A DNA stretch of 39,473 nt from the NCBI GenBank assembly GCA_964569315.1, contig CAZMUZ010000023.1:1-39473 (forward strand), in the 5' to 3' direction. This document shows positions 8,981-16,865 of the stretch, one piece after another. The notes under the pieces were generated by a model that was not told where the DNA came from, did no database searches, and saw only the letters and a list, made by a program, of their open reading frames with translations. The translations under genes and the position numbers were made by a program. Numbering within the stretch: the stretch's first letter is position 1; each line of letters opens with the position of its first letter. The stretch comes from CADEFF01 sp964569315 (GTDB taxonomy: Bacteria; Pseudomonadota; Alphaproteobacteria; Dongiales; Dongiaceae).

Positions 8981-9010
8981 GACCCTCGTGTCAAGCCCGA
9001 GGGTGACATC
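8981..9010. repeat. Related inverted-repeat element in opposite orientation
   Basis: A 7-bp stem ACCCTCG / CGAGGGT (8982-8988 with 8998-9004) around a GTCAAG-bearing loop. On the opposite strand it reads like the 43-bp unit's core (GTCA, CTCGGG, CTTGAC, then CGAG). It is therefore a diverged member of the same REP-like family, about 40 bp before the glcF stop. Confidence 0.7.
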
Positions 9011-9047
9011 GAGTGGACGGTCGTTAACCTGCCTATGCGCTGCGGGA

Positions 9048-10355
9048 TCAGGCCGTGGATCGCGATTTCGCCAGCGCCGGCGGCAGCGGGCCGCCGGTCG
9101 CCCAGTCGAGCAGCTCGACCGTATGCAGCACCGGCATGTCCATATGGGCCGCGAGCTGGGTGATGCAGCCGATATTGCCGGTGGCGATGGCGGCGGCGCG
9201 GGTGGCCGCGAGATGGCCCGCCTTGCGCGTGCCGAGCTTCGCCGCGAGCTCGGGCTGCAGGATGTTGTAGGTCCCGGCCGAGCCGCAGCAGAGATGCGCC
9301 TCCGCCGGTTCGCGCACCTCGTATCCCGCCGCCCGCAGCAGCGCGATGGGGCTGCCATGCAGCTTCTGCCCATGCTGCATCGAGCAGGCGGAGTGATAGG
9401 CGACAGCGAGGCCCGAGGGCGCGGCCGGCGCCCCGAGGCCGAGCGCGGCCATGAATTCCGTCACGTCCTTCGCGAGCGCCGAGATCCGCGCGGCGCGCGC
9501 CGCCCAGGCGGGATCTGCGCGCAGCATGAAGCCGTAGTCCTTCACTGTCGTGCCGCAGCCGGACGCGTTGATCAGGATCGCATCGAGCCCGCCCGTCTCG
9601 ATCGCCTTCTCCCAGGCCGCGATATTCGCCTTCGCCGAGGCGAGCGCCGGCGCCGCCTGACCGAGATGATGGGTGAGCGAACCGCAGCAGCCGGCATCCC
9701 CGGGCAGCACGGTTTCGACGCCATGCCGCGCCAAGAGCCGCAAGGTCGCGGCATTGATCGCGGGATCGATCACAGTCTGCACGCAGCCTTCGAGGAGCGC
9801 CACACGGGCCCGGCGCGGCCCCGAGGCCGGAACGATGCGCGTGCCCTGAGCCGCGGCCTCGGCCGGCGGCAGCGACCGGGGCATCAGCCTGCCGAGGGCG
9901 CCGAGCCGGCCCGGCATCGCCGCCAGGAGGCTGCGGAACGGACGGCCCAGCGCGATCGCGCGACGGAACCAGACCGGCCGCGGCAGCAGCCAGCCGAGCA
10001 GCGACCGCAGCAGGCGATCGGCGAGCGGCCGCCGATAGGTCTCCTCGACATGCCGGCGGGCATGATCGACCAGGTGCATGTAATGCACGCCCGACGGGCA
10101 GGTCGTCATGCAGGCGAGGCAGGAAAGGCAGCGATCGATATGGAGCGCGGTCTCGGCCGTCGCCGGCCGTTCCTGCTCCAGCATCTCCTTGATGAGATAG
10201 ATGCGGCCGCGCGGCGAATCGAGCTCGTCGCCGAGCAGCGCATAGGTCGGGCAGGTCGCGAGGCAGAACCCGCAATGGACGCAGGTACGCAGGATCTTTT
10301 CCGAAGCCGCGACGTCCGGATCGGCGAGCTGGGCGGCGGAGAATCGCGTCTGCAT
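9048..10355 (-). CDS. glcF: Glycolate oxidase iron-sulfur subunit GlcF
   Basis: A 435-residue iron-sulfur subunit of glycolate oxidase, which passes electrons from GlcD flavin to the respiratory chain. Two ferredoxin-type [4Fe-4S] clusters are clear: C25, C28, C31, C35 (CVHCGFCLATCP) and C76, C79, C82, C86 (CLSCLACMTTCP). Two C-terminal CCG motifs (DAGCCGSLTHH and HLCCGSAGTYN) are typical of GlcF and heterodisulfide-reductase-like proteins. Length matches E. coli GlcF (407) with a small extension. Unusually, it is not next to glcDE: the flavoprotein and HxlR genes stand between them, and glcF needs its own promoter in the 220-bp gap upstream or readthrough from the flavoprotein gene. Confidence 0.95.
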   Translation of the reverse strand: MQTRFSAAQLADPDVAASEKILRTCVHCGFCLATCPTYALLGDELDSPRGRIYLIKEMLEQERPATAETALHIDRCLSCLACMTTCPSGVHYMHLVDHARRHVEETYRRPLADRLLRSLLGWLLPRPVWFRRAIALGRPFRSLLAAMPGRLGALGRLMPRSLPPAEAAAQGTRIVPASGPRRARVALLEGCVQTVIDPAINAATLRLLARHGVETVLPGDAGCCGSLTHHLGQAAPALASAKANIAAWEKAIETGGLDAILINASGCGTTVKDYGFMLRADPAWAARAARISALAKDVTEFMAALGLGAPAAPSGLAVAYHSACSMQHGQKLHGSPIALLRAAGYEVREPAEAHLCCGSAGTYNILQPELAAKLGTRKAGHLAATRAAAIATGNIGCITQLAAHMDMPVLHTVELLDWATGGPLPPALAKSRSTA

Positions 10356-10545
10356 TCGGGAGCGTTGCCATCCGTTCGGGCGGGATGCCCGGGTCCGGGC
10401 CGATCTAAGTCGGGAACCGCCGCGGAGGCAAGCTGCGGCTTGGCGGCGCGCGCCTCAGCCGGATGCGAGGCCGTCGGGTCGGCGACATCCGCCACCGCCC
10501 TCGCGTGGCAGCGGGAGGCGCCATCGCGAGGGAAGTGACGGTCTC

Positions 10546-10564
10546 TGCGCTTTCGGGAAGCGCA
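10546..10564 (-). terminator. Hairpin after the flavoprotein gene, terminator-like
   Basis: TGCGCTT and AAGCGCA (10546-10552, 10558-10564) form a 7-bp stem with a 5-nt loop, 12 bp downstream of the stop at 10576. No uridine run follows, so termination is uncertain. The rest of the gap to glcF (10356-10545) shows no gene. Confidence 0.4.
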
Positions 10565-10575
10565 AAGCGGGTCGA

Positions 10576-11718
10576 TCAGCCATTCACATCGAGCCCGAGC
10601 GCCGCGCGCCCGGTATGCATGAGCTGCGGCTTCTCGGTCAGCGGATGGAAGCGCGCGGCCTGGATGTCGCGGAAATGCCGTTCGAGGGCGCTCGCCCGGA
10701 AATAGCCCTGGCCGCCCACCGCCTCCATCGCCCTCTCGACCGTGCGGATCGCATGCTGCCCGGCGAGGGTGCGAAGGATCACCATCTCGTTCGTCGCCTC
10801 GAGATCGAGGCGCGGGTGCTTCGCCACCTCCATCATCTGCGCGACGACGAGGCGGACCGTGGTCAGCTCGTTCTCCATCTCGCCGATCAGCATCTGGACG
10901 TTGCGGTCCTCGCGCTTGCGCGCCACGGTCTTGACCGCCAGGTCGCGCGCCGCTTCCGCGATGCCGAGATAGACGGAATAGACCAGCGGCATGGCGTTGC
11001 CGAAGACGACGTGGAAGAGATGGCTCCAGACGCCCTGCGGCCGGCGGACGCCGATCGCCGCGTCCGCCACGAACACGTCCTCGATGGTGACGTCGTTCGA
11101 GCCGGTGCCGCGCATGCCGAGGGTGCGCCAGTTGTCATGCACCTTGATGCCCGGCGCATCGAGCGGCAGGCCGAAATGCAGCACCTCCGGCGCGCGCCCC
11201 TCGGTTTCCAGCACGGCCGAGGTCATCAACAGCTTGCCCGCCGGCGAGCCGCTCGAGAAGATCTTGCGGCCGCTGATGCGGTAGCCGCCCTCGACCGGGA
11301 CCGCCTTGCCGGAGCCCTGCAGCCAGTCCGAGCCGCCGCTCGTGGCGAGGACGAGCTGCTCGTCGGCGATGCGCTTCAGGAGCTTCTCCATCGGCGCCTT
11401 GTCGTGACGCCAGCGCCAGACCGTGGTCATCACCGTATGGGTGTGCATGGAAAGCGCCAGCGCGGTCGAGCCGCAGTAATGCGCGAGCCGGCGCAGCATC
11501 TCGCCGAGCTCGGCATGGGAGGCGCCGCCGCCGCCGAACTCCTGCGGAACGCCGGCCGAGAAGACGCGAGCTTCCTTGAGCCGGGCATAGTTGTCGGCGA
11601 CGAAGCTGTCTTCCGAGTCATGTCGCGCGGCCCGATCCGCGAAGCCGGGCCCCAATTGATCGATGAGCATCGCCCAGTTCTCGCGGCTCATCGGCGTCAC
11701 TTTGGTCGCTGCGTTCAT
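10576..11718 (-). CDS. Acyl-CoA-dehydrogenase-fold flavoprotein, possible monooxygenase subgroup
   Basis: A 380-residue flavoprotein with the acyl-CoA dehydrogenase fold: an N-terminal helical domain, a beta domain (QLVLATSGGSDWLQGSG, then GYRISGRKIFSSG) and a C-terminal helical bundle with the FAD-contact segment ERAMEAVGGQGYF. Compared with medium-chain dehydrogenases, the usual catalytic glutamate after the RD(A)KIYQIYEG-like helix is not present: the aligned stretch is RDIQAARFHPLTEKPQ (350-365), with P359 at that position. Flavin monooxygenases of this fold (DszC and HpaB-related groups) also lack that base. A true dehydrogenase is thus not assured. It is divergent from an HxlR regulator. 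An AGGAGG ribosome binding site precedes the ATG at 11718. Confidence 0.8.
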   Translation of the reverse strand: MNAATKVTPMSRENWAMLIDQLGPGFADRAARHDSEDSFVADNYARLKEARVFSAGVPQEFGGGGASHAELGEMLRRLAHYCGSTALALSMHTHTVMTTVWRWRHDKAPMEKLLKRIADEQLVLATSGGSDWLQGSGKAVPVEGGYRISGRKIFSSGSPAGKLLMTSAVLETEGRAPEVLHFGLPLDAPGIKVHDNWRTLGMRGTGSNDVTIEDVFVADAAIGVRRPQGVWSHLFHVVFGNAMPLVYSVYLGIAEAARDLAVKTVARKREDRNVQMLIGEMENELTTVRLVVAQMMEVAKHPRLDLEATNEMVILRTLAGQHAIRTVERAMEAVGGQGYFRASALERHFRDIQAARFHPLTEKPQLMHTGRAALGLDVNG

Positions 11719-11805
11719 GTCCGATCCTCCTGTTTGCCGCCGGCGCCGTCCGCGCCTTTGGGGGCAACGGCGCCCTTATAATTGATCGGCGCAGCCTCGT
11801 TCCGC

Positions 11806-11821
11806 TGTGACCCCGTTCACA
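11806..11821. promoter_or_regulatory. Perfect TGTGA-N6-TCACA dyad between divergent genes
   Basis: The 166-bp divergent region (11719-11884) holds the palindrome TGTGA CCCCGT TCACA. It lies 63 bp before the HxlR start and 84 bp before the flavoprotein start. It matches the E. coli CRP consensus exactly, but could equally be the HxlR protein's own operator. A TATAA-like box (11777-11782) lies nearer the flavoprotein start. Confidence 0.6.
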
Positions 11822-11884
11822 AGGACAATATCTGGACTGCAATCGGGGCTGGCTGGCCGCGGCCGGCGGGCCTAGAGTCCCGGC

Positions 11885-12619
11885 ATGACCAGCTATGGCC
11901 AGTTCTGCCCGGTGGCGAAGGCGGCGGAAATCTTCGCCGAACGCTGGACGCCGCTCGTGCTCCGCGAGCTTCTCTGCGGCAGCCACCGGTTCAACGACCT
12001 GCATCGCGGCGTGCCGCTGATCTCGCGATCGCTTCTGACGCAACGCCTGCGCCAGCTCGAGGACGCCGGGATCGTCGAGCGCCGCGCGGCGGCCCGCGGC
12101 GGGGGCTCGGAATATTATTTGACGGCGGCCGGCGAGGAATTTCGCACCGTGGTGATGAAGCTCGGCGAATGGGGCCAGCGCTGGACGCGGCGCTTCGAGA
12201 GCATCGATCTCGACCCCAATCTTCTGCTCTGGGACATGCAGCGCTGGCTCAATCTCAAGCGCTTCCCGCCGCGGCGCGTGGTGATCCGTTTCGAGTTCCG
12301 CGGAGTGCCGAAGGTCCATCGCACGCGCGGACGCTGGTGGCTGGTGGTCGAGCCGGACGCCGTCGATGTCTGCATCAAGGATCCCGGCTTCGAGGTCGAT
12401 CTGGTCGTCGCCGCGGATCTCGGCGCCATGACAAAGCTGTGGCTCGGCGATCTCGGCTTCCGCAGCGCACTGCGCGACGGGCTGATCGCGCTCGAGGGTT
12501 CGCGCGAGGTCTGCGAGGCCTTTCCGACCTGGCTCGCCCTCAGCCCCTTCGCGACGGTCGATCGGGTGATTGCGAGCGCGCTGCCGACGCATGCCGCCGC
12601 CGCGGCCGACGCTTCCTAG
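11885..12619 (+). CDS. HxlR-family transcriptional regulator with C-terminal SCP2-like domain
   Basis: A 244-residue regulator. Residues about 6-100 are an HxlR winged-helix domain: the N-terminal FCPVAKAAEIFAERWTPLVL, the recognition region SRSLLTQRLRQLEDAGIV, and the wing with YYLTAAGEE. The cysteine in QFCPV (C8) is at the position used as a redox or ligand sensor in several HxlR proteins. The C-terminal half (about 125-225) looks like a sterol-carrier-like ligand-binding domain found in longer HxlR relatives; this is weaker. It is divergent from the flavoprotein gene and probably controls it and itself through the shared dyad. Its ligand may be the flavoprotein's substrate or product. Confidence 0.85.
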   Translation: MTSYGQFCPVAKAAEIFAERWTPLVLRELLCGSHRFNDLHRGVPLISRSLLTQRLRQLEDAGIVERRAAARGGGSEYYLTAAGEEFRTVVMKLGEWGQRWTRRFESIDLDPNLLLWDMQRWLNLKRFPPRRVVIRFEFRGVPKVHRTRGRWWLVVEPDAVDVCIKDPGFEVDLVVAADLGAMTKLWLGDLGFRSALRDGLIALEGSREVCEAFPTWLALSPFATVDRVIASALPTHAAAAADAS

Positions 12620-12631
12620 CGGATCGGACCG

Positions 12632-12646
12632 GCCGGCGACGCCGGC
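12632..12646. terminator. GC-rich hairpin between convergent HxlR and glcE genes
   Basis: GCCGGC, loop GAC, GCCGGC, directly between the two stops. It has no U-run; it may slow both polymerases. Confidence 0.35.
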
Positions 12647-12649
12647 GGC

Positions 12650-13915
12650 CTAGCCCATCCGCCCCGGATTGAGGATGCCAAGCGGGTCGAAGCCCGCGCG
12701 CACCCGCTCCGAGAGGGCGGCGAGCGGCCCCGCCTCGGGCTGGAACACCGATACCAGTCGGCGCAGATCCTCCGGGGCGCGCATGAGGGTGGCATGGCCG
12801 CCGGTTTCGTGGACGGCACGCCGCATCGTGGCCGCATGCGCATCGGGCGCCGGCGGCACCGCGATCCAGACGAGCCCGCCGCCCCAATCGAGATAGAATC
12901 GGGCGCTCGACAACTGGCGCTGGATGCGCTGTGCGACCTGCGTGCCGGCGGCCGGCGGCACGGCGAGCCGCCAGATCACGGCGTCGCTTTCCGACTGCAG
13001 AAATTCGAGGTCGCGCACCTCGCGCCAGAGCCGCGCGGACACATCGGCCTCGAGCGTGAGGACCGGCGCGCGCAGGTCGCGGAGCAGGTCTTGCAGGGCC
13101 TGCGCGCGATAGGCGACCGACGCGGCGAAGCCTTCGAGGCGGAACAGCGTGGCGGACGCGCCGGCCAGCCGCTCGACCGCGGAACGCTGCGCGAATTGCG
13201 CCGGAAGATAGGCGGCGCCCGAGACTTCATGCGCGCAGCCGAGGGCGATACCCATGGCCTGGCCCGCGCGGTCGATATCCAGGCCGGCCAGCGCCAGCGT
13301 CAAAGTCCGCTCCGGCGCCGGATGGACGCGGAGCGTGACCTCGGCGAGTGCTGCGAGCGTGCCGTGCGAGCCCGCCATGAGCTTCGGCAGGTCGTAGCCG
13401 GTGACGTTCTTCATCACCCGGCTGCCGGCCTTGAAGCGCTCGCCGCGACCGCTCACTGCGGCGAATCCGAGGAACCAGTCGCGCGCCGCGCCTGCCTTCG
13501 GACGGCGCGGCCCGGCGAGGTTGCAGGCGACGACGCCGCCGATCGTGGCTTGCCGCGGTGCCGCGCCATAGAGCGGACCGAGATCCATCGGCTCGAAGGC
13601 CAGCATCTGGCCGCGCTGGGCGAGCAGCGCCTCGATCTCGAGGAGCGGCGTGCCGGCTCTGGCCGTCAGCACCAGCTCCTCCGGTTCGTAGAGCGTCACA
13701 CCCCGGAGCTGCGAGAGGTCGAGCAGCGCGTCGGCCTCGACCGGTCGGCCGAGGCCGCGCTTGGTGCCGTTGCCGAGAAGCTCGAGCCGGCGGCGGTCTG
13801 CCGCGGCGTCGGCGATCGCCGCCTCGAGCTCATCGAGGTCCGCAGGCCGGAGATGCGGGACCGACACGTCAGAACCGGGGAAGATCGGGATGCGGCAACC
13901 GCCCGGCATGGACAT
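12650..13915 (-). CDS. glcE: Glycolate oxidase FAD-binding subunit GlcE
   Basis: A 421-residue (405 if the internal start is used) FAD-linked subunit of glycolate oxidase, homologous to GlcD but shorter. Visible are the PCMH-type FAD-binding segments LLGNGTKRGLG and ATIGGVVACNLAGPRRPKAGAARD, the SRVMKNVTGYDLPKLMAGSHGTLA block typical of GlcE, and the C-terminal GLVWI...ATLMRAPE with a final LGILNPGRMG. The ATG at 13915 overlaps the glcD end by 47 bp. A GTG at 13867, one base after the glcD stop, would give the more usual start (VSVPHLRP). Neither has a clear Shine-Dalgarno, which fits translational coupling with glcD. Confidence 0.93.
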   Translation of the reverse strand: MSMPGGCRIPIFPGSDVSVPHLRPADLDELEAAIADAAADRRRLELLGNGTKRGLGRPVEADALLDLSQLRGVTLYEPEELVLTARAGTPLLEIEALLAQRGQMLAFEPMDLGPLYGAAPRQATIGGVVACNLAGPRRPKAGAARDWFLGFAAVSGRGERFKAGSRVMKNVTGYDLPKLMAGSHGTLAALAEVTLRVHPAPERTLTLALAGLDIDRAGQAMGIALGCAHEVSGAAYLPAQFAQRSAVERLAGASATLFRLEGFAASVAYRAQALQDLLRDLRAPVLTLEADVSARLWREVRDLEFLQSESDAVIWRLAVPPAAGTQVAQRIQRQLSSARFYLDWGGGLVWIAVPPAPDAHAATMRRAVHETGGHATLMRAPEDLRRLVSVFQPEAGPLAALSERVRAGFDPLGILNPGRMG

Positions 13916-15356
13916 GGAGCCGACCGAGCTCCGCGCAGCGATGCAGGGTCGGGAACACCTTTCCGGGGTTCATCAGGCCGTTCGCATCGAAGGCGCATTT
14001 CAGCCGCTGCTGCTGGGCGAGGTCGCGCTCGTCGAACATCACGCCCATCAGGTCGCGCTTCTCCACCCCGACGCCATGCTCGCCGGTGAGCACGCCGCCG
14101 ACCGCGACGCAGAGCCTGAGAATGTCGGCGCCGAACTCCTCGGCGCGCTCGAGCTCGCCGGGGGCATTCGCGTCATAGAGGATGAGCGGATGCAGATTGC
14201 CGTCGCCCGCATGGAACACATTGGCGACGCGAAGCCCGTATTTCCCGGAGAGCCGCGCCATCTCCTCCAGCACGCGCGGCAGCTCGCGGCGCGGGATGGT
14301 GCCGTCCATGCAGTAATAGTCGGGCGAGATGCGCCCGACCGCCGGAAAAGCCGCCTTGCGCCCGGCCCAGAAACGCAGCCGTTCCGCCTCGTCGCGGCTT
14401 GCCGTGATCGAGGTGGCGCCGCAGCTTTCGGCGATGGCGGCGACCTTGCCGATCAGCGCCGCGACCTCGGGCTCGGGCCCGTCCAGCTCGACGATGAGCA
14501 GCGCCTCCGCCTCCAGCGGATAGCCAGCCTGGACGAAATCCTCGGCGGCGCGGATCGCCGGCCGGTCCATCATCTCCATGCCCGCCGGAATGATGCCGGA
14601 CGCGATCACCTGGCTCACGCAATTGCCGGCGCTGACGTTGCCGGGGAAACCGATCAGCAGCGCCCGCGCCGTCTCCGGCCGACGCAGGATCCGGACCGTG
14701 ACCTCGGTCACGATGCCGAGCAGGCCTTCGGAGCCGGTCACGATGCCGAGCAGGTCGTAGCCGCCGGAATCGAGATGCTTGCCGCCGAGCCGGATCGCCT
14801 GCCCGTCGATCAGCACCATCTCCAGCCCGAGCAGGTTGTTGGTGGTGAGGCCGTATTTCAGGCAATGCACCCCGCCGGAATTCTCCGCGACATTGCCGCC
14901 GATGCTGCAGGCGATCTGGCTCGAGGGGTCGGGCGCATAGTAGAAGCCCGCGCCCTTCACCGCCTCGGTGATGGCGAGGTTGGTGACGCCGGGCTGCACG
15001 ACGACCGCGCGGTTGTCGAGATCGACCTCGAGGATGCGGTTGAAGCGGGCCATGCCGACGAGGATGCCGTCTTCCAGCGGCAGCGCGCCGCCGCTGAGGC
15101 TGGTGCCGGCGCCGCGCGGCACGATCTTGATGCCGTGGCGGTGGCAATAGCCGAGGATCGCCGAGACCTCGGCGGTGGTGCGCGGCAAGGTCACCAGCAT
15201 CGGCAGGCCGCGATAGGCGGTAAGCCCGTCGGACTCGTAGACCCGCCGCTCTTCCTCCGCTTCGATCACGGCATCGGGCGGCAGCAGGCGCCGCAGATCG
15301 GCGGCGATCTCTCGCCGCCGAGCCAGCACGGCGCGGTCGGGTTCGGGCATCTGCAT
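13869..15356 (-). CDS. glcD: Glycolate oxidase FAD subunit GlcD
   Basis: A 495-residue FAD-linked dehydrogenase subunit that oxidises glycolate (or D-lactate) to glyoxylate (or pyruvate). FAD-binding residues include the PRGAGTSLSGGALP loop and SIGGNVAENSGGVHCLKYG. The C-terminal FAD-linked oxidase domain carries NVFHAGDGNLHP and VGGVLTGEHGVGVEKRDLM, which hold conserved histidines of the family. It is the first gene of glcDE. Another in-frame ATG lies two codons after the first and either may be used. A TTGACC hexamer (15406-15411, minus) could be the -35 of its own promoter, with a weak -10. Confidence 0.96.
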   Translation of the reverse strand: MQMPEPDRAVLARRREIAADLRRLLPPDAVIEAEEERRVYESDGLTAYRGLPMLVTLPRTTAEVSAILGYCHRHGIKIVPRGAGTSLSGGALPLEDGILVGMARFNRILEVDLDNRAVVVQPGVTNLAITEAVKGAGFYYAPDPSSQIACSIGGNVAENSGGVHCLKYGLTTNNLLGLEMVLIDGQAIRLGGKHLDSGGYDLLGIVTGSEGLLGIVTEVTVRILRRPETARALLIGFPGNVSAGNCVSQVIASGIIPAGMEMMDRPAIRAAEDFVQAGYPLEAEALLIVELDGPEPEVAALIGKVAAIAESCGATSITASRDEAERLRFWAGRKAAFPAVGRISPDYYCMDGTIPRRELPRVLEEMARLSGKYGLRVANVFHAGDGNLHPLILYDANAPGELERAEEFGADILRLCVAVGGVLTGEHGVGVEKRDLMGVMFDERDLAQQQRLKCAFDANGLMNPGKVFPTLHRCAELGRLHVHAGRLPHPDLPRF

Positions 15357-15467
15357 CGCGCGGGCGAGACTCCTTGCGGGCGATACTGTGATCGCAAGCG
15401 CGCAGGGTCAACCTCGCGGGGGCGAGGCCGGTTTCGGGGAATGAACGGGACCGACGCTGCGGACGAA

Positions 15468-15485
15468 GCCGGCGTCGTCGCCGGC
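15468..15485 (-). terminator. Hairpin just after rpmJ
   Basis: GCCGGCG, loop TCGT, CGCCGGC, a 7-bp GC stem starting 5 bp after the L36 stop. No U-run follows, so it may attenuate rather than fully end transcription into glcD. Confidence 0.4.
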
Positions 15486-15490
15486 GGGGC

Positions 15491-15616
15491 TTAGCCCTGG
15501 CGGGCCTTGAAGCGCGGGTTCGTCTTGTTGATGACGTAGACGCGGCCCTTGCGCCGGACGATGCGATTGTCCTTATGGCGCTTGCGCGCGGATTTCAGCG
15601 AGTTGACGACCTTCAT
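15491..15616 (-). CDS. rpmJ: 50S ribosomal protein L36, cysteine-free (YkgO-like) form
   Basis: A 41-residue basic protein translating to MKVVNSLKSARKRHK... and ending NKTNPRFKARQG. This is the L36 protein of the large ribosomal subunit. It lacks the C-x2-C...C-H zinc ribbon of canonical L36 and is the longer 41-residue type usual in alphaproteobacteria. The ATG at 15616 follows a GGAGAG motif at 9 bp. A strong promoter lies upstream. The short stand-alone gene sits between a methyltransferase and glcD. Confidence 0.95.
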   Translation of the reverse strand: MKVVNSLKSARKRHKDNRIVRRKGRVYVINKTNPRFKARQG

Positions 15617-15673
15617 GGCCCGGCTCTCCGGTAGCGGTGACGGCGGGGCGGGCCCGCGCTCGAAAGCGCGCGG

Positions 15674-15702
15674 AACATAGACGGGGCGGGATAGGCTGTC
15701 AA
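15674..15702 (-). promoter_or_regulatory. Sigma-70 promoter of rpmJ
   Basis: On the minus strand a perfect TTGACA (15702-15697) is followed by a 17-bp spacer and TATGTT (15679-15674). Transcription would start near 15667, giving a leader of about 50 nt. This is the best-matching promoter in the window. Confidence 0.75.
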
Positions 15703-15775
15703 TAAAGCCGGCGCAGGCCGGAAACCCCTGATAATCCTCGGCAATCGCGGTCCGCCGGCCGCGGAATCGGCGCCC

Positions 15776-16738
15776 CTACCAGTCGCCGAGCAGATTGAGC
15801 CCGAGCTTGACGGCGTGAAAGCGGCAGATGCCGATCTCCCCGGTGTGGAGGGCGGCGAGGCGGCGCGTCCAGAGCCCGACTTCGGCGGCGATCACCGCGG
15901 CCTCGGCCGGCCCCGTCCGCCGCAGCGACTCTTCCCGTTCCATGAGCTCGGCCAGCGCGCGCACCACATAGCCCCGCATCACGCCGGTGATGTCTTCCAT
16001 CAGGCGCAAATCGAACTTCTGGGCGCCGCAGGCGGCGCGATGCTCGGTCAGGCTCCAGGGCTGCGCCGGAAAAGGCTCGCCTTCTGCCCAGATCCGATAG
16101 CTGCCGCCGTGGGCGGCGCCGTTCCCGATGCGGACGAAGTCGGTATAGAGGAAATGGCCGTGGCGCTTCAGGCCGCGATCGACGGCCTTGAAGAAGCCGG
16201 CCTTGTCGGCGACGCCGAACAGCGTCTCGCGCGACAGGATGCAGTCATAGGCGCCCTTGCCGAGCTGCAGGTCCTCGGGATCGAAGGGCGCCACGGTCAC
16301 GGCATCGCCGAGCCCGGCCGCGATCGAGTATCCGGCGCCGCCGCGCGCGAGCTCCGGGTCGCGCTCGAAACCTTCGGTGCGGCAGCCGAACTGCCGATGC
16401 AGCGTGCGGCCGACGCCGCCGAGGCCGGCGCCCAGTTCCGCCACCATCGAGGTCGAGGAAAGCGTGCAGGGGCCCGCGAGCCACAGGCTGAGCTCCGCCC
16501 CGCCCGGATAGGAGAAGCCGTCGCCCCAGAGCGATTGCAGGACCCGAACGCGAGGGGTTGCCCAGACGGGCGGTTTGGCCGGCGCCGGCGTCGAGCGCTC
16601 CGTCTCGGCGCGCGGCGCGGCATCCCGGTTCGACAGCGCCGCCGGATCGACGCCCTCCCACCAGGCGCGCAAGCGGGTCCCCAGAGATGGCTTCGCCCGC
16701 AGGCGGTAGTCGGATTTCTCGATCGCCGCCGTTGCCAT
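15776..16738 (-). CDS. SAM-dependent methyltransferase
   Basis: A 320-residue class I SAM methyltransferase. Motif I is VAELGAGLGGVG (99-110). An acidic residue ending strand 2 (EGFERDPE), motif II/post-II (AYDCILSRETLFGV) and the HGHFLYTDFVRIG segment follow the usual order for this fold. The first 60 residues are low-complexity (Ala/Pro/Arg) and not conserved-looking. The substrate is not identifiable. It is divergent from the MATE gene and followed on the same strand by rpmJ, which has its own promoter. Confidence 0.8.
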   Translation of the reverse strand: MATAAIEKSDYRLRAKPSLGTRLRAWWEGVDPAALSNRDAAPRAETERSTPAPAKPPVWATPRVRVLQSLWGDGFSYPGGAELSLWLAGPCTLSSTSMVAELGAGLGGVGRTLHRQFGCRTEGFERDPELARGGAGYSIAAGLGDAVTVAPFDPEDLQLGKGAYDCILSRETLFGVADKAGFFKAVDRGLKRHGHFLYTDFVRIGNGAAHGGSYRIWAEGEPFPAQPWSLTEHRAACGAQKFDLRLMEDITGVMRGYVVRALAELMEREESLRRTGPAEAAVIAAEVGLWTRRLAALHTGEIGICRFHAVKLGLNLLGDW

Positions 16739-16865
16739 GCCGAGCCCTTCTCCGCGACTCGGCAGGCTATGCCGGACGAGACTTAATTTTCGTTAAAGTC
16801 CGGAAGATTGCGGGCGGGACGGCTGCCGCCCGTCGCGGCGGATGGTGTAGTCTCCGGCCACCCCG

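Noticed and set aside
7765..10371. An 868-codon minus-strand frame crossing glcF and the DUF2817 gene
   Set aside because: It overlaps two genes with clear catalytic motifs and the repeat; it has no family-like sequence.
16783..16796. TTAA-N6-TTAA as a CtrA box between the methyltransferase and MATE genes
   Set aside because: The spacing is 6 rather than 7 and the neighbours are not cell-cycle genes.
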